DNA of 12,925 bases from assembly GCA_964371935.1 (NCBI GenBank), contig CAYJOT010000019.1:1-12925 (forward strand), in the 5' to 3' direction. The position numbers and the translations under genes are program-made. The notes beneath the pieces are model-generated. The model did not search any database, was not told the DNA's origin, and worked only from the letters and a program-made list of their open reading frames with translations. Numbering within the stretch: the first letter of the stretch is position 1; the number at the start of each line of letters is the position of its first letter. Positions 3,779 through 11,539 of this stretch are shown here, piece after piece. Source of the stretch: JACQRW01 sp964371935 (GTDB lineage Bacteria; Patescibacteriota; Minisyncoccia; Sungbacterales; HO2-52-23).

Positions 3779-6235
3779 TTACGAAAAATTCGATGCCTCC
3801 TGCCGTTGCCTAAATTCGCGCTCTACCTCGTCGCGATCGCGGCCGTATTTGAGGCGGGAGAGTTCTTTGATGGCGTGGGCGATTTCGGGGCTGCCGGTTT
3901 TGGGGCGCAGAATTTGAATATTAAATGGGCGAGTGGTCTTGTTGCTGATGAGCAGGTTTACGTAGGCGTTGAAGTTATCTATGTTCATGAGATCCTGCGG
4001 AGCAAAGACCGGCTCGAATTTATTTTTGAAAAATTCTGCGTCATCCGCACCAACGCGAAGCACTGCCATGGAGCCGACATTGCCAAATACGGCATCGCGG
4101 ATGTTTTCCTGCAGCTGTTTGATGAACTGATGCGCCATAATCAGATTGAGGCGGTACTTGCGTGCCTCGGAAAGAATGGTTGCGATGGAGTCCGTGGTAA
4201 AGTTTTGGAATTCGTCTATATACAAATAAAAATCGGCACGGTCTTCTTGGTTTTCAATGTCCACGCGGGAGAGTGCGGCAACGAGCAATTTGGATACGAT
4301 CACCATGCCGAGCAGATTTGCATTGAGGTCGCCGATCAGACCCTTGGATAAATTAACAAGCAATATCTTGCGGTTGTCCATGATATCGCGAAAGTTAAAC
4401 GCGGATTTGGGCTGGGAGATGATCGGACGCACATATTCATTGAGAATAAATGGCGCGAATTTTGAAGTAATATAACCGGACATATTGGGAAGCGACCACT
4501 CGCCTGACATTTTTTCGGCCTCGTATCGCCAGAAGCGCACGATCTCCGGATTGGTATTGCGGTTGAGCTTGTCGTCGCGATATTCCTTGTCCGCGAATAC
4601 GCGCGATATTTCGGCAATAGTGGGAATCTCATGATCATAATCATCAAGGAGAAGCATGAGTGTATTTTTGAAAAACTTTTCGAAAATAGGGCCGAACGCT
4701 TCAGGCAGGTCTTTGTAGATCATCTTGAGAATCTTGAAGAAGTCATCAATCACGAACGATTTTTGCTGGGGCTGTGCCGGGTCAATTTCAAGCATATTCA
4801 AGCCCAATGGACGTGAGACATCGCCCGGATTAAACACGATCACGTCGTTGGCACGGCTTTTGGGAATGAGCGCTAAAATATCATCTACCAATTCTCCGTG
4901 CGGATCAATCACGGCAACGCCTTCTCCGTTGAGAATATCCTGCTCAATGAGATTTTTCATGAATGTGGATTTTCCGGTGCCGGTCTGCCCGATGGTATAA
5001 AGATGGCGGCGCCGGTCTTCGCGCTGCATGCGGATCAGTTTTTCCTGGCCCCGAAATACATTTTTGCCAAGCACGATGCCGCTTGCGGGCAGATCGGCCG
5101 GCGGCTCCGCGGATTTTGCTTTTGATGAAAAAACGCGTGATGCCGTGGTCGTGGGCAGCGGGAAGTGGTAGATGCTGGTAAGCTCTTCGGTAGATAAATA
5201 AATTGCGTTTTTCTCGTCAAAAAGGCGGAATGCATAATCGAAAACCAGCCGTTTTAGTCCGCGCCCCGTTACCTTGGTCGGCTTGAGCGCATTCAAGTCA
5301 GGCGAGGTAAGCTGGACAAACGAGCTTTGCACATCTTCCAGAATCTGCAAGGCGCGAACCTCGTTGGGTGCAGCAGCGACGACTCTGATATTTGCGTCAA
5401 AACATTGCTGGGACAACTTTGCGACAACCGCCTTTACAAGCTCCTCATGGTAGGGCGTGACTGGCCGCGGTTTTTCCTCAAGTTTTTTTTGCTCTTCTGA
5501 TTTGGCTGAGCCGCCTATGATGGCACCGAAATCTTTGAAAAACTCATTTTTGCGGCTGCGGCTTAATGCCTCATAAAACGATCTTCCCTGTTGAATCTCT
5601 TTTGAGATCTTTGATGCAAGATCTTTATATTTTCTGCTGCCTGCCGGCCGTATCAGAACCTGGATCGCAGCGCCTTCGCCCTCTTCCTGCAGCTTTGACA
5701 TAGCGGTCAAAATCTGCCCGAGCGGATCTGCCTCGAGCTTTTGGTATGTCCGCAAGGGCAACACCGGATGTTTTTCAGTCCTCAGATACGAGCCAACTGA
5801 CGCGCCGGCGCTGCCAAAAATATTGTAGTCTTTGCTTCTGCTGACTTCCGCAGTCGGGTACAGCCCAACAATCTGCTTTTCAATAATCTGCTCATATGCT
5901 TTTGGCACCGCTACATAAAAGTGAATCTCCTCGCCCACATGGTGTACGCCCAGCTCAAGACAGATGTACGGGTCGCCGTAGAGAAATTTGGTCCACCCGG
6001 TTGAGTGGAAGTTCGCAAATGACGAGTAGAGCTGCTCGGCAATGCCAAGCACCTCCTTCTCCTTTTTCTGCTCCTGCCCTTCTTTGGCAGCCGTATCACG
6101 CGGCATTTTCACCGAGAAGAGCGCCATATTCAGGCCCCGCGTGATGCGGCCCTTTTCCCGCATCTGTCTGAAAAAAATATTTCCGACAGCGAACAGGGCG
6201 GCAAAGACGATAAGTATGATGATGATATAGAGCAT
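3779..6235 (-). CDS. Membrane-anchored VirD4/TraG-like (HerA/FtsK superfamily) ATPase
   Basis: The 818-aa protein has an N-terminal membrane span (about 2-21, LYIIIILIVFAALF), a long family-specific region (about 60-390), and a RecA-like motor. The motor has Walker A GQTGTGKST (416-424), a following VAVIDPHGELVDDIL, and Walker B LYIDEF (D674, E675). The late EARKYRLNLIMAHQF segment is typical of VirD4/TraG coupling ATPases. These act as hexamers that pump DNA or protein at the membrane. The C-terminal 30 residues recur as an orphan tail at 3055-3147. It starts three bases after the small protein at 6239-6697, so they form one operon. No pilus, VirB4, relaxase or other secretion gene is nearby. 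Its substrate is unknown, and a role in DNA transport or conjugation-like uptake is only inferred. Confidence 0.85.
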   Translation of the reverse strand: MLYIIIILIVFAALFAVGNIFFRQMREKGRITRGLNMALFSVKMPRDTAAKEGQEQKKEKEVLGIAEQLYSSFANFHSTGWTKFLYGDPYICLELGVHHVGEEIHFYVAVPKAYEQIIEKQIVGLYPTAEVSRSKDYNIFGSAGASVGSYLRTEKHPVLPLRTYQKLEADPLGQILTAMSKLQEEGEGAAIQVLIRPAGSRKYKDLASKISKEIQQGRSFYEALSRSRKNEFFKDFGAIIGGSAKSEEQKKLEEKPRPVTPYHEELVKAVVAKLSQQCFDANIRVVAAAPNEVRALQILEDVQSSFVQLTSPDLNALKPTKVTGRGLKRLVFDYAFRLFDEKNAIYLSTEELTSIYHFPLPTTTASRVFSSKAKSAEPPADLPASGIVLGKNVFRGQEKLIRMQREDRRRHLYTIGQTGTGKSTFMKNLIEQDILNGEGVAVIDPHGELVDDILALIPKSRANDVIVFNPGDVSRPLGLNMLEIDPAQPQQKSFVIDDFFKILKMIYKDLPEAFGPIFEKFFKNTLMLLLDDYDHEIPTIAEISRVFADKEYRDDKLNRNTNPEIVRFWRYEAEKMSGEWSLPNMSGYITSKFAPFILNEYVRPIISQPKSAFNFRDIMDNRKILLVNLSKGLIGDLNANLLGMVIVSKLLVAALSRVDIENQEDRADFYLYIDEFQNFTTDSIATILSEARKYRLNLIMAHQFIKQLQENIRDAVFGNVGSMAVLRVGADDAEFFKNKFEPVFAPQDLMNIDNFNAYVNLLISNKTTRPFNIQILRPKTGSPEIAHAIKELSRLKYGRDRDEVEREFRQRQEASNFS

Positions 6236-6238
6236 AGA

Positions 6239-6697
6239 TCAAATTTTCTCAAGTTTCCCGGTCTCGACAAGATGGTCGTAGAGTTCATCCACCATCACGT
6301 CATGGAACGCATCAATCAGCGCCGCGTTCTGCGTGGCTTTGGCAAGTTCGATTGCCTCGGTGAGCGATTTTGCAAACGCGAGCTCAACCAGCTCCTGCAC
6401 TTTGGCGTGCAAATCGTCCGATGCGTATGAGGACACGTCATGCGCTTGCGGAGAAGGTTGTGGCACCGGCTGCTGTTGCGCCGTAGTTGCCTGCTGTGCT
6501 GCGGGCTGCGCTCCCGACGTTGCGCTAATCTTTTCTTTGATGATCTCGCGGATCATCTCTTTGTCATGGGGAATTTCGGCCGGTGTACCACCGGCTTGCT
6601 CCGACATACGTCGGAGTCCCAGCAATGCTTTTTTCTCCGCGAGCATCTGCTCCAGTTGCGCGATCTCCTGTTCACTGGTAGGTGATAGTTCTGGCAT
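6239..6697 (-). CDS. Hypothetical protein with Pro/Gln-rich linker, partner of ATPase
   Basis: The 152-aa product is not recognised. It has a helical, charged N-terminus (about 8-60, including EQEIAQLEQMLAEKKALLGL), a low-complexity linker rich in Ala, Gln and Pro (about 61-86), and a helical acidic C-terminus (about 93-152, KVQELVELAFAKSLTEAIELAK). It has no membrane span or signal peptide. It is first in the operon, three bases before the ATPase start, so it may be an adaptor or substrate-recognition partner. That is inference from position only. The start is supported by TATACT six bases before the ATG and the absence of a Shine-Dalgarno sequence. Confidence 0.7.
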   Translation of the reverse strand: MPELSPTSEQEIAQLEQMLAEKKALLGLRRMSEQAGGTPAEIPHDKEMIREIIKEKISATSGAQPAAQQATTAQQQPVPQPSPQAHDVSSYASDDLHAKVQELVELAFAKSLTEAIELAKATQNAALIDAFHDVMVDELYDHLVETGKLEKI

Positions 6698-6703
6698 GAG
6701 GTA

Positions 6704-6732
6704 AGTATAATAAAAAAAAAGCTGCCATGCAA
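6704..6732 (-). promoter_or_regulatory. Promoter of the small protein-ATPase operon
   Basis: TTGCAT (6732-6727), a 17-base spacer, then TATACT (6709-6704), six bases before the ATG at 6697. The expected start point is the A of the ATG or the base before it, so a leaderless mRNA is predicted. The -35 matches consensus only in its TTG. An A/T-rich tract fills the spacer. Confidence 0.55.
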
Positions 6733-6751
6733 CTTTCTTCTCTCATACATC

Positions 6752-6799
6752 ATAACTACCAAAAGTATTATCCTATAGGTAAAAATCTTTGGTAGTTAT
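6752..6799. promoter_or_regulatory. 12-bp inverted repeat between divergent genes
   Basis: ATAACTACCAAA (6752-6763) and TTTGGTAGTTAT (6788-6799) are perfect inverted copies separated by 24 bases. The loop carries the 8-bp palindrome CCTATAGG (6772-6779). The element sits between the two divergent promoters of the 154-base gap at 6698-6851. It could be a shared operator, a transcript hairpin or the remnant of a tiny mobile element. No T-run follows, which argues against an intrinsic terminator. Function is not known. Confidence 0.6.
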
Positions 6800-6839
6800 C
6801 CTGCCACAAAATAGCATGGGATTTCTATTCAAATTTGTG

Positions 6840-6845
6840 TATACT
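6840..6845 (+). promoter_or_regulatory. -10 box of the first glycosyltransferase gene
   Basis: TATACT lies six bases before the ATG at 6852. No good -35 is seen at 16-18 bases upstream. Transcription should begin at the ATG itself, which would exclude the upstream in-frame ATG at 6789. Confidence 0.5.
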
Positions 6846-6851
6846 GGACTC

Positions 6852-8441
6852 ATGAGAAAAAAAGAATTTGGCATACTTCTCTGCATCATTACCCTTGGGG
6901 CATTCTTTCGTTTTTACGATATCGCGAGCATCCCGCCCGGGCTGTATCCGGACGAGGCAATGAACGGGAGTAATGCTTTGGAGGCACTCCGCACCGGACA
7001 CTTTGCAACATTTTATCCGGACAATAACGGGCGCGAGGGGTTGTTTATCAATATCCAGGCGATTTCGGTATGGCTGTTTGGCAGGGAGCCGTGGGTTTTG
7101 CGGATCGTCTCGGCGATCTTCGGAACGCTGACGATTCTTGGCGTTTATTTGGTGACGAGAGAGTTGTTTAGAGAAAAAAGTGTTGCTTTACTCTCGGCAT
7201 TCTTTCTTGCTACGAGTTACTGGCATCTTAATTTTTCGCGCATCGGATTCCGCGCGATTACCACGCCCTTTTTCCTGTCATTCGGACTCTACTTTTTGCT
7301 TCGGGGATTTCGCAGAAACCCCGTCAGAAGTGAAACTTCGAACGGGGCAGGCACCATCTGGGACATGGTATGGGCAGGTATCTTTACCGGACTCGGTTTT
7401 CAGGGATACATCGCATTCCGATTCGTCCCGTTCATAATTGCCGTGCCGATTTTGTGGCAGCTTTGGAAATGGAACCGGGAAAGAAATCGGCCGCCCTGCA
7501 GTCCCTGCGCAATCGCACTTTTTCTCTTTATCACGTTTGTTGCGGCACTGCCGATCGGGTGGTATTTTTTCCAACATCCTGCCGACTTTACCGGCCGGAG
7601 CAAAGATGTTTCAATTCTTTCCGCTCCTTCTCCTGTTCTCGAATTTGTAAAGACGAACGCGCTGACGCTCGCCATGCTTTTTGCCAGAGGCGACTGCAAC
7701 GACCGGCACAATTATGCCTGCAGACCGGAGCTGAATCCGTTGGTAGGTATATTCTTTGTGATCGGGCTTATCACGGCGGTTAAGGGACTGTTTAGAAATT
7801 CGGATTTAGGATTTAGAAATTCAACCGTGCTTGCATGGTTGGCATTCATGTCTCTGCCCGCAACCCTGACGCGGGAAGGTATGCCGCACGCGCTTCGCTC
7901 TATCGGCATGATCCCGCCGATCATGATCCTGTCCGGACTTGGCGCGTATGCGGCTTTTCAGTTCGTCAGGAATCGGACATCTCAAAAGATTGTTCTCGTT
8001 GTTGCGGTTCTTGCATACGGATATATTGCTGCGCAAACCTACTACGATTATTTTGTCGCATGGGCGCCGCGTGCCCAGACCGCCAGCGCATTTGGCACCG
8101 ACCTCTGGCATTTGGGACAATACCTTGACAAGACACCGCCAAATATCAAAAAATATGTCATCGTAGATCTCAACAGCGACCAAAACGGCGGGCTTCCGGT
8201 GGTGGCCCAATCGGTCGCATTTGCCACCGACACGTTCCGGCCGCAGGAACGGCTACAAAAAAATCTCGTTTATATTCTCTCACGAGACGCGCTCTCAAAA
8301 ATAGAAATACCCAACGGGCAACCTACAATCATCGCCCCCCTGCAAAAAAATAATCCAGAAGTGATCGGGATCATACGCGAGAAATTTCCTGAATTCCGGG
8401 AAGCCCGTTTTGACGACTTTCTTATTTTCCAGAATTTCTGA
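6852..8441 (+). CDS. GT-C membrane glycosyltransferase (GT39/ArnT-like)
   Basis: The 529-aa integral-membrane protein is of the dolichyl-phosphate-mannose mannosyltransferase/ArnT type. It moves a sugar from a polyprenyl-phosphate carrier to a lipid, glycan or protein outside the membrane. The first span (about 6-20) is followed by the extracytoplasmic loop with PPGLYPDEA (D34, E35, the family's acidic pair) and NNGREGLF (58-65). Several more spans follow, with a soluble C-terminal portion from about residue 420. The start at 6852 is chosen because of a -10 box six bases upstream and because the first span then starts at residue 6. The ATG at 6789 would add 21 residues from the promoter region. 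Residues 314-324 (FRNSDLGFRNS) look like a small in-frame repeat insertion. The acceptor is unknown. Confidence 0.85.
   Translation: MRKKEFGILLCIITLGAFFRFYDIASIPPGLYPDEAMNGSNALEALRTGHFATFYPDNNGREGLFINIQAISVWLFGREPWVLRIVSAIFGTLTILGVYLVTRELFREKSVALLSAFFLATSYWHLNFSRIGFRAITTPFFLSFGLYFLLRGFRRNPVRSETSNGAGTIWDMVWAGIFTGLGFQGYIAFRFVPFIIAVPILWQLWKWNRERNRPPCSPCAIALFLFITFVAALPIGWYFFQHPADFTGRSKDVSILSAPSPVLEFVKTNALTLAMLFARGDCNDRHNYACRPELNPLVGIFFVIGLITAVKGLFRNSDLGFRNSTVLAWLAFMSLPATLTREGMPHALRSIGMIPPIMILSGLGAYAAFQFVRNRTSQKIVLVVAVLAYGYIAAQTYYDYFVAWAPRAQTASAFGTDLWHLGQYLDKTPPNIKKYVIVDLNSDQNGGLPVVAQSVAFATDTFRPQERLQKNLVYILSRDALSKIEIPNGQPTIIAPLQKNNPEVIGIIREKFPEFREARFDDFLIFQNF
7791..7822. repeat. AT-rich direct repeat inside glycosyltransferase gene
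   Basis: TTTAGAAATTC occurs at 7791-7801 and again at 7812-7822, with GGATTTAGGA between. The 21-base period keeps the frame and yields FRNS-DLG-FRNS. The base composition differs from the flanking codons, suggesting a short repeat that expanded or landed in the gene at a tolerated loop. Confidence 0.55.
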
Positions 8442-8447
8442 TATACT
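8439..8447 (+). promoter_or_regulatory. Extended -10 promoter of the second glycosyltransferase gene
   Basis: TG-A-TATACT (8439-8447) is an extended -10 element overlapping the stop of the preceding gene. It lies six bases before the ATG at 8454. An extended -10 can act with a weak -35, and none of quality is seen. A leaderless transcript is predicted. Confidence 0.6.
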
Positions 8448-8453
8448 AGTATT

Positions 8454-10280
8454 ATGAAAAAAGTCAACCCACTCGCAATCTTCATCCTTGCCATTATGTT
8501 TCTCTTGCTCCTTACCTCAGTCTGGAATGACTCGGCGATTTTTGATGAGTCGGCGCATATTCCGGCAGGATACGGGTATGTTACGCAATTTGACTATCGA
8601 CTCAATCCGGAGCATCCGCCGTTGATCAAGGCCATTGCCGGGCTTTCGGTCTGGTTGATGGTACGCCCCAACTTCCCTACCGATACCCAGGCGTGGCAGA
8701 ACGATATCAACGGCCAGTGGGAACAGGGAGCAACGTTTTTGTACGGCTCCGGCAACGACGCCGACCGGATTATATTCTGGTCGCGTTTTCCACTCCTCCT
8801 AATGGCCGTAGCACTGGGCTGGCTGCTGTTTGCCTGGACGCGAAAGCGTTTTAATACGACTACGGCCCTGCTTGTGCTTATGTTCTACGCGTTCTCCCCG
8901 ACCGTGCTTGCACACTCGCGATACGTTACCACCGATATCGGGGCCGCGCTCGGTTTCTTCATCGGCATTGCAAGCTTTCTCGCCTTTCTTGAAAATCCTG
9001 ATCGAAAGCGCATCGCATGGGCCGGACTTTGTCTTGGCATAGCGCTGCTCATCAAATTTTCAACCGTGCTGCTCGCCCCGATCTATGCGATCATGCTGGC
9101 GGTATGGATCGCAAGCCAGCCGTATTTCTTCACTCGGCAACGTATACAGGCAGGGCTGCTCTTGCTGGGCAAAACCATACTCATCGGCATTATCGGACTC
9201 ACCATCGTTTGGGCGGTGTATGCGCTCTTTACGCTCAACTACCGGCCGGAACAACAACTGCGCGATGCATCTTCCATCATTGGTTCATACGGCTTTAAGC
9301 CAGCGCTCAATCTAGACCTGGCGCTCATCCGCAATCCGCTGCTCCGGCCTCTTGGCCAATATTTGTTTGGTGTACTTATGATCCAGCAGCGTGCCGCAGG
9401 AGGCAATACATCGTATTTCCTTGGCGAAGTTTCAGCAGCAGGATCGCGGCTTTATTTCCCGCTCATGTATCTTTTGAAAGAACCGCTTGCCCTACACACG
9501 CTTTCGCTGATCGCACTCGCGCTCGCAATCATAAAAACCCTGCGGGCAGGCGCAGGAAAAAAGTGGAGTGAGAAATTAACACGCATGCGCCAATGGACGC
9601 ACGGCCACATGGCCGAGGTGGCCTGTATCGTCTGCATCGCCGTGTACTGGATATTTTCCATACGCTCGCCGCTCAATATTGGTGTCCGGCATCTGCTACC
9701 TACCTTTCCGTTCATCTATATCTTAGTCAGCCGCACGATCAGTGCCTGGCTGCACAACCGCACGATCACGGATCCGCAGACCATGCGTGAATGGCTCGCC
9801 GGCATCTGGCAGATTTTTATCACCTCAATACCAAAGTACGCATTGGTAAGCATACTCATGCTTTGGCTCATCGCAGCCACGCTGGGTACGGCCCCGTATT
9901 TTCTCTCCTACTACAACGAACTAATCGGCACGCGCTACGGCTACCGAGTTGCCGTAGATTCGAATTACGACTGGGGACAGGACCTCGTGCGACTCCAGCA
10001 ATACGCAGAGCACCACAACATCCAAAAGATCGCCGTGGATTACTTCGGCGGCGGCAGCCCGGCCTATTACCTCGGCGATAAATTCGAGCCGTGGTGGTCG
10101 GCCAAAGGCGCACCGCCAAGCGGCATGTGGCTCGCTATATCAGCCAGTACGCTCACGGGTGCTTATGGCGCCCCGGCAAACGGCTGGACCCGCAAACCCG
10201 AAGATTCCTACGATTGGCTCAAACCCTACCCGCCCGTCGGCCGCATCGGACAATCTATCTTCCTCTACAGGTTACCATAG
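8454..10280 (+). CDS. Glycosyltransferase family 39-like membrane protein (PMT_2 type)
   Basis: This is a 608-aa GT-C fold enzyme. After the first span (about 7-21) comes the catalytic-type loop FDESAHIPAGYGYV (30-43, D31 and E32) and DYRLNPEHPPLIK (47-59), a highly characteristic signature of this GT39 group. Roughly ten further hydrophobic segments follow. The C-terminal soluble domain contains VDSNYDWGQDL (501-511) and VDYFGGGSPAYYLG, also typical. The donor is expected to be a polyprenyl-phosphate sugar and the acceptor a surface protein or glycan. It is 12 bases downstream of the other glycosyltransferase but has its own extended -10 promoter. The two are related in fold but not close copies. 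A terminator hairpin follows the stop. Confidence 0.88.
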   Translation: MKKVNPLAIFILAIMFLLLLTSVWNDSAIFDESAHIPAGYGYVTQFDYRLNPEHPPLIKAIAGLSVWLMVRPNFPTDTQAWQNDINGQWEQGATFLYGSGNDADRIIFWSRFPLLLMAVALGWLLFAWTRKRFNTTTALLVLMFYAFSPTVLAHSRYVTTDIGAALGFFIGIASFLAFLENPDRKRIAWAGLCLGIALLIKFSTVLLAPIYAIMLAVWIASQPYFFTRQRIQAGLLLLGKTILIGIIGLTIVWAVYALFTLNYRPEQQLRDASSIIGSYGFKPALNLDLALIRNPLLRPLGQYLFGVLMIQQRAAGGNTSYFLGEVSAAGSRLYFPLMYLLKEPLALHTLSLIALALAIIKTLRAGAGKKWSEKLTRMRQWTHGHMAEVACIVCIAVYWIFSIRSPLNIGVRHLLPTFPFIYILVSRTISAWLHNRTITDPQTMREWLAGIWQIFITSIPKYALVSILMLWLIAATLGTAPYFLSYYNELIGTRYGYRVAVDSNYDWGQDLVRLQQYAEHHNIQKIAVDYFGGGSPAYYLGDKFEPWWSAKGAPPSGMWLAISASTLTGAYGAPANGWTRKPEDSYDWLKPYPPVGRIGQSIFLYRLP

Positions 10281-10307
10281 TAATACCATGAGAATATTAA
10301 TTCTTCA

Positions 10308-10357
10308 TTGACAACAAATTTTCCACGATTGAGGAGTTTGTTGTTAATCAATTTTTT
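10308..10357 (+). terminator. Intrinsic terminator after the glycosyltransferase genes
   Basis: TTGACAACAAA (10308-10318) pairs with TTTGTTGTTAA (10337-10347) over 11 positions with one G-T wobble and an 18-base loop. A TTTTTT run (10352-10357) follows on the plus strand. The stem is A/T-rich, so it may be weak. The T-run falls within the last codons of the convergent ftsQ. On the minus strand no T-run follows the stem. Confidence 0.6.
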
Positions 10358-11187
10358 CTAAACTTATAGAACACTTTGTTCCCGAGACGCAAGTCAATAT
10401 AATCAAGTTTTGATTTTTTGTCTTTGATTTCTTGGTCGAGCACGGTGCGGAGAACCTGCAGTATGGTTTCGGGGTTGTCGTCTTTTTTGACGATGAGCAT
10501 AAAACCGTCCGCAACATGCATGCGGATCTCATCCGGCGCCTGGATAGCAAGTTCGTACGCGATCAGACGCAATCCGACAATGCGTTCAACGCCGTCGCCG
10601 AAAAGCGCCATTTGTGTAACGGTTTGTTCATCAATCGCGCGCGTCCCGACCTTCACATTCGGGAGATCGCTTTTCACTTTCATGATGAGCGATCCTGACG
10701 CCTCGGGCGCATCTTCATAGACAAACCCGGTGCGATCTATGTACCCGCACGCATGGGTATCCGATTTTGCCGCGTCGTTACACAGCAGCGCAAAAAATAT
10801 CCGCTTGGCATAAGAGACGGAGAGCGTATGCGGGAATTGCTTGGTTATCGAAATGGCCGCAAACCGCGGCAGTGCTGCAAGGAGATAGCGTTCAAGATTC
10901 TGCCCGCTCATGCCGAAAATAAACCGCCGGGGCACAACCAGCGCATAGTTTCCGGAGAGCAGATTATCAATTGAGGTGCGCAACTCCTGCGTATCTTGTT
11001 CCGTGCCGTTTCCAATAAACTTAATTTCTTGTATTTGGAAATACGAAAGGCGTACCACGATCACGCACAATGCCAGAAATATGAAAAAGCCCATCGACGC
11101 CAGGATGATGCGAATTTTTTCTTTGGAAAACCTCGCCTGCTTTTGTTTTGGCTGCCGCGGGGTGTACAGGATTCTGCTTTGGGACAT
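10348..11187 (-). CDS. ftsQ: FtsQ/DivIB-like division protein with POTRA domain
   Basis: FtsQ is a single-span divisome protein linking early and late division proteins. The 279 residues show a basic cytoplasmic tail (1-24), one membrane span (about 25-46), and a POTRA-like domain starting FQIQEIKFIGNG (50-61) and running to about 120. It then has the beta-rich FtsQ C-terminal region (about 125-270). Sequence conservation in FtsQ is low. The call rests on the span-POTRA architecture, the SYAKRIFFALL and GYIDRTGFVYED segments (corresponding to FtsQ's e+PvA.w......liD..G.vf), and size. It begins 19 bases after acpS. A weak -10-like TAGTAT lies six bases before the ATG, so it may also be expressed alone. 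Confidence 0.82.
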   Translation of the reverse strand: MSQSRILYTPRQPKQKQARFSKEKIRIILASMGFFIFLALCVIVVRLSYFQIQEIKFIGNGTEQDTQELRTSIDNLLSGNYALVVPRRFIFGMSGQNLERYLLAALPRFAAISITKQFPHTLSVSYAKRIFFALLCNDAAKSDTHACGYIDRTGFVYEDAPEASGSLIMKVKSDLPNVKVGTRAIDEQTVTQMALFGDGVERIVGLRLIAYELAIQAPDEIRMHVADGFMLIVKKDDNPETILQVLRTVLDQEIKDKKSKLDYIDLRLGNKVFYKFRKN

Positions 11188-11206
11188 ATCCGTATACTAA
11201 CACAAG

Positions 11207-11539
11207 TCAACCTTCTTCAATAAGCACAATTGCAATGGCATAATCCCTATCATGCGAGATGCTTACCTGCGCCCGCTCTCCTGCTGTAAGCAAAGGCGAC
11301 ACAAGTATTGGCTGGCCGCTTTCCTTCTTTTCTACCCACACGTCATGCCAGTCACTTTTCTTGCCGATTGCTTTCGTAAACGCCTCTTTTGCGGCAAAAA
11401 TACCTGCCAAACTTTCAAGCTTTGAATTTTGTGCAAGCTCCGATCCGGTAAATACCTTCTCAACGCCGCCGCTTTGCTCAAGCCGCTTTTGAAATTCAGG
11501 AATATGCACGAGATCAATACCAATGCTACTCATATGCAT
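11207..11539 (-). CDS. acpS: Holo-[acyl-carrier-protein] synthase
   Basis: AcpS transfers phosphopantetheine from CoA to a serine of acyl carrier protein, with Mg2+ bound by an early Asp and a central Glu. The 110 residues, close to the usual length of about 120, contain GIDLVHIPEFQKRL (7-20) and FAAKEAFTKAIG (48-59), the two signature motifs, and end VSISHDRDYAIAIVLI. The start at 11539 directly abuts the AbiEii TAA. A second ATG at 11533 fits the family start (MSSIGIDLV) equally well. Position suggests it is now read through from the AbiE pair. The downstream neighbour is ftsQ. Confidence 0.95.
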   Translation of the reverse strand: MHMSSIGIDLVHIPEFQKRLEQSGGVEKVFTGSELAQNSKLESLAGIFAAKEAFTKAIGKKSDWHDVWVEKKESGQPILVSPLLTAGERAQVSISHDRDYAIAIVLIEEG

